Positions 1 through 5,057 of a stretch of DNA of 5,577 nt are shown here, piece after piece; the stretch's first letter is position 1; each line of letters begins with the position of its first letter. The notes beneath the pieces are model-generated. The model was not told the DNA's origin. It saw only the letters and a program-made list of their open reading frames with translations, and searched no databases. This stretch comes from Candidatus Borrarchaeota archaeon. Lineage in GTDB: Archaea; Asgardarchaeota; Sifarchaeia; Borrarchaeales; Borrarchaeaceae. The stretch spans positions 1 to 5,577 of the forward strand of contig JAEORY010000298.1 in NCBI GenBank assembly GCA_016840645.1, written 5' to 3'. Position numbers and translations under genes: made by a program.

Positions 1-861
1 ATAGGTACCTTCTCGCCCATGGGAGAGGTAACGTGGACTTATGAGAAGCGAATCTGCCATTTTTGAACTCTGACGTGCCGCAAGGTCATTTACTGAAATA
101 CCGTTACTTATACGTAGCAAGGCATTAGACATAGCTTCTGGTCCCGCCACACGGGCTCCATGAACATCCGCTAAGTATTCTCTAGATCTCGAAAAAGCTA
201 GGCTGAGCAACTGGAGAAAGAATACAGACACTAATAAAATCCCACCGATAAGCATTGCAACAGCCGCTCCACCTCCTCGTTGCCTACTATAACCGTAACT
301 TCCGTAAAGACCTCCCCAGAGTAAACTTCTTGCGATGAGCCCCACGATAAAAGGGATCGCCATAAGGACAATCATCATTCGGGCATCGCCGTGGCGAATG
401 TGACCAACTTCGTGAGCAATCACAGCTTTTATTTCATCTTCACGTAATCCTTGCAGAAGTCCTTCGTGAACTACTAGCCAAGCTCCTCTGCCTCCACCGA
501 AAGTGAACGCATTAAGACTTGAATCTCTTAGGACGTATAGATTCCGTGGAATAGGCTTATTGCTTTTAGTACATACTTCGCTGACCATGTCAAAAATCTG
601 TCCTCCAGTATAGCCGCCTCCCAACGAACGTGTAAGCGCCTCTCCTTCTAAGCGTATTCCATTCTTTCTAATTCTTCTTTTCATAGTATAATTTGAGATC
701 AAATAGAAGAACAAGAAAATTATTATGCCAAACACAAAATAAACGAGTAAATTTGCCATTCCTAGAAAAAGAACTCCTAAAAAAAGAATAACAAGGAATA
801 CATATCCAAATTGTAGTAAGAGATAAAACCATGACTTCAATCTAAGCAAAGCAACTCCCAT
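1..861 (-). CDS. M48 family (HtpX-like) membrane zinc metalloprotease, C-terminus cut by window edge
   Basis: The frame is open from an ATG at 861 down to base 1 (287 codons, no stop), so the C-terminus is outside the window. The zinc-protease motif HEVGH is at residues 150-154 (bases 414-400), inside AVIAHEVGHIRHGDAR, and the third zinc ligand is Glu228 in SRSREYLAD; this pairing is the signature of peptidase family M48 (HtpX/Ste24). Two hydrophobic segments at about residues 11-34 and 37-57 anchor the N-terminus, and two more at about 161-180 and 199-221 lie between the zinc motifs, as in HtpX. NAFTFGGGRGAWLVVHEGLL (117-136) matches the conserved strand before the helix carrying HEXXH. Family members degrade damaged or misfolded membrane proteins, with the active site on the cytoplasmic side. 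A purine-rich aagggggaa lies just before the ATG. The gene is transcribed divergently from everything up to 4988. The M48 family is near certain; the HtpX role is inferred. Confidence 0.93.
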   Translation of the reverse strand, partial: MGVALLRLKSWFYLLLQFGYVFLVILFLGVLFLGMANLLVYFVFGIIIFLFFYLISNYTMKRRIRKNGIRLEGEALTRSLGGGYTGGQIFDMVSEVCTKSNKPIPRNLYVLRDSSLNAFTFGGGRGAWLVVHEGLLQGLREDEIKAVIAHEVGHIRHGDARMMIVLMAIPFIVGLIARSLLWGGLYGSYGYSRQRGGGAAVAMLIGGILLVSVFFLQLLSLAFSRSREYLADVHGARVAGPEAMSNALLRISNGISVNDLAARQSSKMADSLLISPRYLSHGREGTY

Positions 862-912
862 ACTGTTCCCCCTTGTGTAATTTTTGTTAAAACTTGTTGA
901 ATTTTTCTTTTT

Positions 913-955
913 GTGCTATGCACTTTTAATCCTCTCTTCTTAATATAAATATTTT
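913..955 (-). promoter_or_regulatory. Putative archaeal promoter of the M48 protease gene, with palindrome near the start site
   Basis: Read on the minus strand, an A/T-only stretch (aaaatatttatatta, about 955-941) resembles an archaeal BRE/TATA element. About 25 bp downstream is a short palindrome, gtgc-ata-gcac (923-913), which would overlap the predicted transcription start. This leaves an untranslated leader of about 50-60 nt before the ATG at 861. The palindrome could be a repressor site. The TATA assignment rests on sequence resemblance and spacing only. Confidence 0.45.
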
Positions 956-965
956 GCGCGCACTA

Positions 966-976
966 TTTTTAAATAT
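966..976 (+). promoter_or_regulatory. Putative TATA box for a plus-strand transcript
   Basis: The sequence tttttaaatat is a close visual match to the archaeal TATA element (TTTAWATA type). With the usual spacing of about 25 bp, transcription would start near 997-1002, at the second copy of the 13-bp repeat. It points away from the protease gene, forming a divergent promoter pair with the box at 941-955. Confidence 0.4.
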
Positions 977-1011
977 AGGAGAGTTTTACTAGACTAAGAG
1001 GAGAGTTTTAC
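977..1011 (+). repeat. 13-bp direct repeat, two copies with 22-bp period; inverted third copy downstream
   Basis: The sequence aggagagttttac occurs identically at 977-989 and 999-1011, so the copies repeat every 22 bp, about two turns of B-DNA. An 11-bp core (ggagagtttta) recurs inverted at 1078-1088. Copies on one DNA face next to a TATA-like box suggest binding by a dimeric or cooperative regulator. Alternatively the second copy is the 5' end of an RNA that pairs with the inverted copy. Confidence 0.75.
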
Positions 1012-1046
1012 CAAAATAGTCATATATATGCGCATAGGGTAACTCA

Positions 1047-1105
1047 TGAGCAGAGGCGGCACTAGTTTTAATAAAACTAAAACTCTCCACCACCGTCTCT
1101 GCTCA
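1047..1105. repeat. Long nested inverted repeat
   Basis: The left arm tgagcagaggcgg (1047-1059) pairs with the right arm ccgtctctgctca (1093-1105) over 13 positions, with one G-T pair at 1056/1096. The 33-nt loop holds a second perfect inverted repeat, tagtttta (1063-1070) and taaaacta (1072-1079), separated by one base. Further out, ggg at 1037-1039 could pair with ccc at 1106-1108 across a 7-nt bulge. The arms are G/C-richer than the surrounding AT-rich DNA. No transposase or target duplication accompanies it. Confidence 0.8.
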
Positions 1106-1125
1106 CCCTTCATCTGTTATGTATA

Positions 1126-1163
1126 GCTAGATTTTCGGTCTAGCCAAGCTTTGAACAATTTTT
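1126..1163 (+). terminator. Hairpin followed by T tract, possible terminator
   Basis: A perfect 6-bp stem, gctaga (1126-1131) with tctagc (1139-1144), closes a 7-nt loop. It is followed after about 13 nt by six Ts at 1158-1163. Archaeal termination depends mainly on the T tract, so this could end the candidate RNA starting near 999. The spacing is too long for a classical bacterial intrinsic terminator. Confidence 0.3.
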
Positions 1164-1228
1164 TGTTTGGATGCACTTCAATGATAGTTCATACTCATAA
1201 AGTTATTCAAAATGTTATTACAACTGAA

Positions 1229-1285
1229 TTTAATATTTGCTTACCCTTTGAAAATGCAAGGAAAAAGTATTTGAGGAAAAATATT
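1229..1285 (+). promoter_or_regulatory. Weak promoter candidates for the MFS gene
   Basis: Two A/T boxes lie upstream of the transporter: tttaatat at 1229-1236 and aaaaatatt at 1277-1285. With 25-bp spacing they would start transcripts near 1260 or 1308, leaving leaders of roughly 60-110 nt before the ATG at 1366. The area is AT-rich throughout, so such matches are expected by chance. Confidence 0.2.
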
Positions 1286-1365
1286 CTTAGTGCACTCCAT
1301 ATCTGTTGAAGAAGTACAATTATGTACTCTTTTCTCCCTCAAGCAATTTCTATCTAAGCCTAACA

Positions 1366-2592
1366 ATGAAATTATTGGAGATCTATGAAGTGCGCAGGGG
1401 TTTTGCTGCAGTAATTACGACTAATCTGCTGTATTCATTTGCTACGTTCTTGCCTCTTGTTATTTTACCGTTATATGTCAATAGACTAGGAGCAAGTCTT
1501 GTAGTAACCGGATTAGTGATTTCTTTTTATTATATTACTACCACAATATTTAGCGTTGTTTGGGGAGTACTTTCTGATGCATTCGGAAAAAGGAAGATCT
1601 TTCTTTCTTCAAGTTTAATTGGCTGTGCTTTTGTCCTCTTTATTACTTCAATTATCGAAGTACCGATTTTTGTGGTACTTTTAATGGCATTATTCGGATT
1701 TATAGCATCTGCATTCCGTCCAGCAGTATTGGCTATAGTTGGAACATTGGCTTCGACTGAAGAGAGAGGAAAACTTTTCGGATTTCTTACAGCCTCAACT
1801 TCTCTTGGGTATGCAATTGGTTCATTTTCTGGAGGCTTTGTTGCACAATATATCTCGATTCAGATGAGTGTGGTCTTGGCAGCGATCTTAGCAGGAGTAG
1901 GAGCGATTATTAGTCTAATTTTCTTAAGAGGTGTTGATAGGATAGGAATAAATGTTCAATTAAACCCAAGGCTAGTGTTTAGCATATTGAAAAGGAAATT
2001 CGTTCCTACAAATATTAATGAATCTTATGTCAAGCAGGGCAATCTTCATGTTCTTTTTAGCGTCACTTTTATTCGCTATATTTCATTTTGGGGAATATGG
2101 ACCTTATTTGCAGTGTATCTGAGTACTATACTCGGTGCTAGCGATTTTTGGGTTGGGATATTAATAGCGATCAATTTTGTGCTTGCAGGAGCGATTTTTC
2201 AACCTTTGGCCGGAAAACTGTGCGACATAATCGGACGAAAGCCAATGATTCTTATTGGGCTTGCCGGAACCAGTGCAGTAGAAATCTTCTATGCTTTAAG
2301 TCCTAACTTTTTGTGGATTATCCCTGCTCAGTTTCTTTTAGCATTTACATTTTCGTGCCTTGAGAACGGCAATAACTGTTATGTAACTGACGTTACACCT
2401 GAAACACAGCGAGCAGAGGCTATGGGGCTTCTAACAACATGTATCTTTGGAGGGGGTGCTGTAGGCGGACTTCTTGGCGGTATGATTGCACAAATTGTAG
2501 GCATGCAAGTTATGTTCCTATTGATGTCGATTCTGCCGGCCGCAGGGTTCTTTGTTGTCTTGATTAAGATAAAAGAAACACTTAAACGCTGA
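1366..2592 (+). CDS. MFS (major facilitator superfamily) transporter, 12 transmembrane helices
   Basis: The protein has 408 residues from the ATG at 1366 and about twelve hydrophobic segments, typical of an MFS carrier in the cytoplasmic membrane. The MFS motif A is visible twice: GVLSDAFGKRKI at about residues 67-78 (loop 2-3) and AGKLCDIIGRKPMI at about 282-295 (loop 8-9), reflecting the two six-helix halves. The segments STEERGKLFGFL and TPETQRAEAMGLL are further matching elements in the two halves, each followed by a glycine-rich helix. A polar loop of about 45 residues (RGVDRIG to VKQGNL) separates the halves. The substrate cannot be read from sequence; the look is of a drug- or metabolite-efflux type member. 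The frame also opens at TTG 1306 and GTG 1390. ATG 1366 is chosen as the first conventional start; GTG 1390 has the better ribosome site, and the TTG adds 20 residues of unlikely leader. Confidence 0.9.
   Translation: MKLLEIYEVRRGFAAVITTNLLYSFATFLPLVILPLYVNRLGASLVVTGLVISFYYITTTIFSVVWGVLSDAFGKRKIFLSSSLIGCAFVLFITSIIEVPIFVVLLMALFGFIASAFRPAVLAIVGTLASTEERGKLFGFLTASTSLGYAIGSFSGGFVAQYISIQMSVVLAAILAGVGAIISLIFLRGVDRIGINVQLNPRLVFSILKRKFVPTNINESYVKQGNLHVLFSVTFIRYISFWGIWTLFAVYLSTILGASDFWVGILIAINFVLAGAIFQPLAGKLCDIIGRKPMILIGLAGTSAVEIFYALSPNFLWIIPAQFLLAFTFSCLENGNNCYVTDVTPETQRAEAMGLLTTCIFGGGAVGGLLGGMIAQIVGMQVMFLLMSILPAAGFFVVLIKIKETLKR
1377..1392 (+). promoter_or_regulatory. Shine-Dalgarno-like ggagatc upstream of an alternative GTG start of the MFS gene
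   Basis: The sequence ggagatc (1377-1383) resembles the archaeal Shine-Dalgarno consensus and sits about 7-9 nt before a GTG at 1390-1392, which is in frame with the transporter. The ATG at 1366 has no such site upstream. A GTG start would give a 400-residue protein beginning MRRGFAAV, immediately before the first membrane helix, as is usual for MFS proteins. Confidence 0.35.
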
Positions 2593-2645
2593 TTGTTTTG
2601 TGAAATCTTCGATGAGACGCACTAAAAAATAAAAAGCATTTTCCA

Positions 2646-2651
2646 TTTTTT
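2646..2651 (+). terminator. T-tract terminator candidate after the MFS gene
   Basis: Six Ts at 2646-2651, followed by cctttatgatattt, lie about 55 bp beyond the transporter stop. There is no stable hairpin, which is normal for archaeal U-tract termination. Confidence 0.35.
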
Positions 2652-2678
2652 CCTTTATGATATTTACTTCCTTCTGTG

Positions 2679-2708
2679 TATATATATCATCATAGAACCG
2701 AATGGTTC
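2679..2708 (+). promoter_or_regulatory. Promoter of the six-helix membrane protein with an inverted repeat at the predicted start site
   Basis: The box tatatatat at 2679-2687 is a good TATA candidate with a predicted start near 2708-2712. Directly between them is a perfect inverted repeat, gaacc-gaat-ggttc (2695-2708). At that place it could be an operator, or a small hairpin at the very 5' end of the mRNA. The leader to the ATG at 2763 would be about 50 nt. Confidence 0.4.
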
Positions 2709-2762
2709 ATATAAGACCGTGACGTAGGAGATTTTAAGAACCAAAAAGGATAGTAATGGACG

Positions 2763-3644
2763 ATGAGAAGTGAAATCATAAAGATCCTAGCTACAATACT
2801 CGCATTAATTTTTGGACTCATTGTATTCGGACTATTACCTGCTTTAGCACTGCTTTTGTTTATTGCAACGATTGTGGGCATTGTAGTCTGGGTAGCGATG
2901 GGTAGAGTGTATTCCTCTGGAAGTGTCATTCGGTTTGTACTATGGTTCAGAGGACGTACGGTTGCAGGATTATCCGATGTGAATTTAAAGGATCTTGAAA
3001 GCCTAGAAAAAGGTTACTTCATCTTAGAAGAAGAGGAAGAGGAAAAAGCAATCGAAGAAGAATTATCACGAAAAACGCGTTTGTGGGGTAATGTACGAGA
3101 AAGTCTTGCCAAACCATGGATTCCTATTTTGTTCCTAATCTCTCTGGCAATTAACTTACTCAAATTTGCGGATTTTATCCCGGCAATCACTGAAATCACT
3201 CAGGAAGAAGCTGTACAGTTAATAATTAATATAAACATAATAATTTTCTTTGTCAGCCCAATTATTTTAGGTTTAATCATGCCAGGACTCTTTATTTTAA
3301 GGGACTACTCTCTTTACTATTTCCAGCGAGTAAAAGGCAATCTTGAGGTAGAAAAATCTTCAGGGTTTGGACAAAAACTACTTGAAGGCTTTGTGGGTGG
3401 TTCTGCCATACTGGGCTTTATGAAATTCTTTATAGAGTTAGCAACTGCACCAAATCCAGAATTAGCAGGGCAAATCGCGTTGATTATATTAATTGCAATC
3501 GGCTCCGCTTCACATTCCATAGTATGGACTCTATTCTTCTACCTTCCTTTTCACAGACGCTATGTGCATCGCCTAAATAGTAAGATCGCAAGAATGGGCG
3601 TACCACGTGCCGTTGTTGATATAAGGCCGATTAAAAAAGCATGA
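2763..3644 (+). CDS. Six-helix membrane protein of unknown family
   Basis: I do not recognise this 293-residue protein. Hydrophobic segments lie at about residues 5-23, 25-46, 119-137, 152-178, 205-225 and 236-262. The first two form a tight hairpin with a single proline near the turn (Pro26). The first soluble region (47-118) has a strongly acidic stretch, EEEEEEKAIEEE at 89-100, followed by basic SRKTR, which may be a charged helix. The second soluble loop (179-204) contains RDYSLYYFQRVKG, and the C-terminus is basic (HRRYVHRL to PIKKA), suggesting a cytoplasmic tail. No catalytic motif, cysteine pair or nucleotide-binding loop is evident. An in-frame TAA at 2754-2756 leaves ATG 2763 as the only sensible start; aagga about 12 nt upstream is a weak ribosome site. 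It stands alone, with its own promoter-like box upstream and a T tract downstream. Confidence 0.85.
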   Translation: MRSEIIKILATILALIFGLIVFGLLPALALLLFIATIVGIVVWVAMGRVYSSGSVIRFVLWFRGRTVAGLSDVNLKDLESLEKGYFILEEEEEEKAIEEELSRKTRLWGNVRESLAKPWIPILFLISLAINLLKFADFIPAITEITQEEAVQLIININIIIFFVSPIILGLIMPGLFILRDYSLYYFQRVKGNLEVEKSSGFGQKLLEGFVGGSAILGFMKFFIELATAPNPELAGQIALIILIAIGSASHSIVWTLFFYLPFHRRYVHRLNSKIARMGVPRAVVDIRPIKKA

Positions 3645-3732
3645 GAAGTATGGGAAAGACGCATATAATAAACACAGACAAGAAAAGTGAAAAAGTGTAG
3701 CTAAGTCACCGCAAACGCGCCAGATGCCCCTC

Positions 3733-3743
3733 TTTTTTATTTT
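3733..3743 (+). terminator. T-tract terminator candidate after the membrane protein gene
   Basis: Six Ts at 3733-3738, an A, then four more Ts lie about 90 bp after the stop. A locally G/C-rich patch (accgcaaacgcgccagatgc) precedes it without a clear stem. The distance from the gene is somewhat long. Confidence 0.35.
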
Positions 3744-3788
3744 ACGAAAATAGATTCGCAAATCATAGCAGAGAAGCATTAACAAAAA

Positions 3789-3906
3789 TATTATATGCGA
3801 TTTAACCAATTCAAACTTGTGATTTCGAGTTAGGCTAACAACCGAACCCTTGAAATACTCGCTTATCGTGCATAACAGTAAGTATTATATGGCATATTCT
3901 GAGGGG
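3789..3906 (+). promoter_or_regulatory. Promoter and ribosome site of the Roadblock gene, with a duplicated TATA-like 9-mer
   Basis: The 9-mer tattatatg occurs at 3883-3891 and again at 3789-3797, 94 bp upstream. The nearer copy predicts transcription starting near 3908-3914, almost at the GTG start at 3915, so the mRNA may be leaderless or nearly so. The further copy would give a leader of about 100 nt that includes gagggg (3901-3906), a Shine-Dalgarno-like site about 8 nt before the GTG. Two start sites giving leaderless and leadered messages are therefore possible. The rest of 3645-3914 shows no gene. Confidence 0.4.
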
Positions 3907-3914
3907 CAGTTCTA

Positions 3915-4388
3915 GTGTGGGATGGTAAAGCTCTATCTGAGGCATTAAATCGAGTTCTCTCAGGACTCATTAAAGCAGATCATGCGATTAGGACTGTTAT
4001 ACTCACCGATCGCACTGGGTTAACCCTTGGGCATGTGACAAAATTTGATGCACGTCCTGTAGACGTTGACGGTCTCGGTGCAATAGGCAACGCTGTTTTT
4101 TGTGCTAGCGAAACTCAGGGTAAGCATACTGAGATTGAGGGAAACTTGAATTTAGTTGTTTCCGAATTCGATACTGGCGTTATTTTTACGGCTGGTATAA
4201 ATCAGGGAGCGGTGTTGTGTGTTATCGCAGAACCCTCTGTTAATATCGGCGTTGTACGCTTCACGATAAAACAAAACGTGAAACGCCTTGGACGAGCACT
4301 AAGAGAATTTCATACTGATGAAGAAGAGACAGCTATACGTGCAGAAGACAGATTAATGAAGTTATTAAGAGACTTGGAAGAGTTTTAA
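3915..4388 (+). CDS. Roadblock/LC7 domain protein
   Basis: The 157-residue protein starts at GTG 3915, with gagggg upstream. The Roadblock/LC7 fold is visible: an N-terminal helix (about 5-19), paired strands TVILTDRTGLTLG (27-39), a central helix with DGLGAIGNAVFCASE (52-66), strands around NLNLVVSEFDTGVIFTAGI (77-95) and AVLCVIAEPSVNIG (99-112), then the long helix VRFTIKQNVKRLGRALREF. The last 25 or so residues (DEEETA to RDLEEF) are a charged helical tail beyond the core domain, possibly a coiled coil. Members form homo- or heterodimers and act with small Ras-like GTPases, as MglB does with MglA, or serve as scaffolds. No GTPase gene is next to it here, so the partner is unknown. The family call is strong; the role is inferred. 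Confidence 0.85.
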   Translation: MWDGKALSEALNRVLSGLIKADHAIRTVILTDRTGLTLGHVTKFDARPVDVDGLGAIGNAVFCASETQGKHTEIEGNLNLVVSEFDTGVIFTAGINQGAVLCVIAEPSVNIGVVRFTIKQNVKRLGRALREFHTDEEETAIRAEDRLMKLLRDLEEF

Positions 4389-4406
4389 GACCTAGAAAGA
4401 GACAGA

Positions 4407-4413
4407 TTTTTTT
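4407..4413 (+). terminator. T-tract terminator after the Roadblock gene
   Basis: Seven consecutive Ts at 4407-4413 begin 19 nt after the stop codon, without a strong hairpin, as expected for archaeal termination. Confidence 0.5.
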
Positions 4414-4434
4414 AAGAACGAACAATTAACATTG

Positions 4435-4459
4435 AATTATTATGTAAAATTGACTTACA
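4435..4459 (+). promoter_or_regulatory. Promoter candidate for the TrmO gene with overlapping inverted repeat tgtaa-N7-ttaca
   Basis: An A/T stretch, aattattatgtaaaa, starts at 4435 and resembles a TATA element, giving a predicted start near 4465-4470 and a leader of about 100 nt. Overlapping its downstream edge is a perfect 5-bp inverted repeat, tgtaa (4443-4447) and ttaca (4455-4459), with centres 12 bp apart. That geometry suits a dimeric helix-turn-helix repressor. The arms are short and may be chance. Confidence 0.3.
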
Positions 4460-4552
4460 GAGGTATTTTTCAATTCTAGTTTCAGGTTATGAAAATTCGT
4501 TGGATATTAAGCGTAGAAGGAAGAGTAATGGAAAACTGAAAGATCTACCTTT

Positions 4553-4557
4553 AGGAG
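4553..4557 (+). promoter_or_regulatory. Ribosome binding site that decides the TrmO start
   Basis: The sequence aggag (within ttaggagaat) ends 8 nt before the ATG at 4566. It favours this ATG over the in-frame TTG at 4500, which would add 22 mostly charged residues ahead of the conserved domain and has no ribosome site. Confidence 0.7.
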
Positions 4558-4565
4558 AATTTATT

Positions 4566-4988
4566 ATGAAGACAACGGAGATTATTTTGAAACCAATCGG
4601 TATTATCAGGTCACCTTATAAAACAAAAGGCGATGCACCTAGACAAGGGAGACTTGTACAAACACTGGGAACAGTCGAAATATTTCCTGAGTTTAGCGAA
4701 GGATTAAAGGACATTGAAAAACGTAAGCATGTTGTTTTGTTATATTGGCTTCATCAAGCAAACAGAGGCATTTTAATAACGCCTACACCTGATAGTCCAA
4801 CTCCGCGAGGCGTATTCTCCATAAGATCACCAGGTAGACCAAATCCTATCGGAATATGCACTACAGAGTTGATTAGACGTAAGGGGAATGTTTTGACAGT
4901 AAGAGGTATTGACGCAATAGATGGCACGCCTTTAATAGATATTAAACCTTGCATTCCAAAACTTGACAAGGTTTCTTGTGACGATTGA
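4566..4988 (+). CDS. trmO: TrmO/TsaA-family tRNA (N6-threonylcarbamoyladenosine(37)-N6)-methyltransferase, short form
   Basis: The 140-residue protein matches the TsaA-like (UPF0066/YaeB) family along its full length: the opening strand LKPIGIIRSPYKT (8-20), GRLVQTLGTVEIFPEFSEGL (28-47), the hydrophobic VVLLYWLHQA (56-65), the hallmark RGVFSIRSPGRPNPIG (81-96), and DGTPLIDIKPCIP (119-131). In E. coli, TrmO uses S-adenosylmethionine to methylate t6A at position 37 of certain tRNAs, working as a dimeric beta-barrel. E. coli TrmO is about 235 residues; this protein keeps only the methyltransferase domain and lacks the C-terminal extension, which is usual for archaeal members. Their substrate is less certain, so the tRNA target is inferred. 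It is convergent with the hydrolase gene, 69 bp away, and I see no good plus-strand T tract after it. The start is set by aggag 8 nt upstream. Confidence 0.9.
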   Translation: MKTTEIILKPIGIIRSPYKTKGDAPRQGRLVQTLGTVEIFPEFSEGLKDIEKRKHVVLLYWLHQANRGILITPTPDSPTPRGVFSIRSPGRPNPIGICTTELIRRKGNVLTVRGIDAIDGTPLIDIKPCIPKLDKVSCDD

Positions 4989-5028
4989 AAAAGTAGAGAA
5001 AAAGAGAGATAGGAAAATATACTTTATT

Positions 5029-5057
5029 AAAAAAAAAGACGAAGGCTCTATTTTCGA
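5029..5057 (-). terminator. T9 terminator of the hydrolase gene
   Basis: On the minus strand, the stop codon is followed within about 20 nt by nine Ts (plus-strand A tract 5029-5037). Just before it a weak 4-bp stem (cgaa with ttcg, spaced 9 nt) is possible. This is the clearest terminator in the window and would protect the convergent TrmO gene from antisense read-through. Confidence 0.6.

Larger units (their letters stand above)
999..1163 (+). ncRNA. Candidate structured non-coding RNA or long structured leader, class unknown
   Basis: A TATA-like box at 966-976 predicts a start near 999. The predicted RNA would begin with GGAGAGUUUUA (1000-1010), form a 13-pair stem (1047-1059 with 1093-1105, one G-U pair), contain an inner hairpin (1063-1070 with 1072-1079), then a 6-bp hairpin (1126-1131 with 1139-1144) and a six-T tract at 1158-1163. 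The 5' segment is perfectly complementary to 1078-1088 in the loop of the big stem, which would make a pseudoknot. The single wobble in the stem is G-U only if the plus strand is transcribed; on the minus strand it becomes C-A, which weakly supports this direction. I recognise no known RNA class: no tRNA features, no C/D boxes, no riboswitch core I know. It could instead be DNA-level regulatory sites or a leader of the MFS gene. No expression evidence is available. Confidence 0.35.
862..1365. other. 504-bp divergent intergenic region rich in repeats and hairpins
   Basis: There is no convincing protein gene between the M48 protease and the MFS transporter. The left part (862-960) holds the leader and promoter of the protease. 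The middle (966-1163) holds a plus-strand TATA-like box, two 13-bp direct repeats, an inverted third copy, a long hairpin and a smaller hairpin with a T tract. The right part (1164-1365) is AT-rich with weak TATA-like boxes and a 42-codon open frame at 1181-1309 that lacks a clear ribosome binding site. The length and ordered repeats are unusual beside the shorter gaps elsewhere in the window. Confidence 0.8.

Noticed and set aside
1047..1105. Miniature transposable element
   Set aside because: The unit is very short, there are no flanking target-site duplications, no second copy in the window and no transposase nearby.
1037..1108. tRNA or known riboswitch in the hairpin region
   Set aside because: There is no T-loop GTTCRANYC sequence or cloverleaf, and I could not match TPP, fluoride, cobalamin or SAM riboswitch core sequences.
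1181..1309. 42-codon open frame in the intergenic region before the MFS gene
   Set aside because: It has no convincing ribosome binding site, no recognisable motif, and its composition matches the surrounding AT-rich DNA.
1306..1365. TTG-initiated 20-residue extension of the MFS transporter
   Set aside because: No ribosome site precedes the TTG, and the added residues lie outside the conserved transporter domain.
2690..2929. 79-codon minus-strand frame over the start of the membrane protein gene
   Set aside because: It is antisense to a clearly coding frame, shows no family motif and has no promoter-like context.
3650..3700. 16-codon frame (MGKTHIINTDKKSEKV) just after the membrane protein gene
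   Set aside because: Too short, without motif or clear ribosome site.
3573..3809. 78-codon minus-strand frame over the end of the membrane protein gene and the following gap
   Set aside because: Although partly intergenic, it has no ribosome site or recognisable motif, and its hydrophobicity partly mirrors the antisense gene.
4489..4539. 16-codon frame (MKIRWILSVEGRVMEN) upstream of TrmO, possible leader peptide
   Set aside because: No properly spaced ribosome site, no codon run suggesting attenuation, and no terminator hairpin between it and TrmO.
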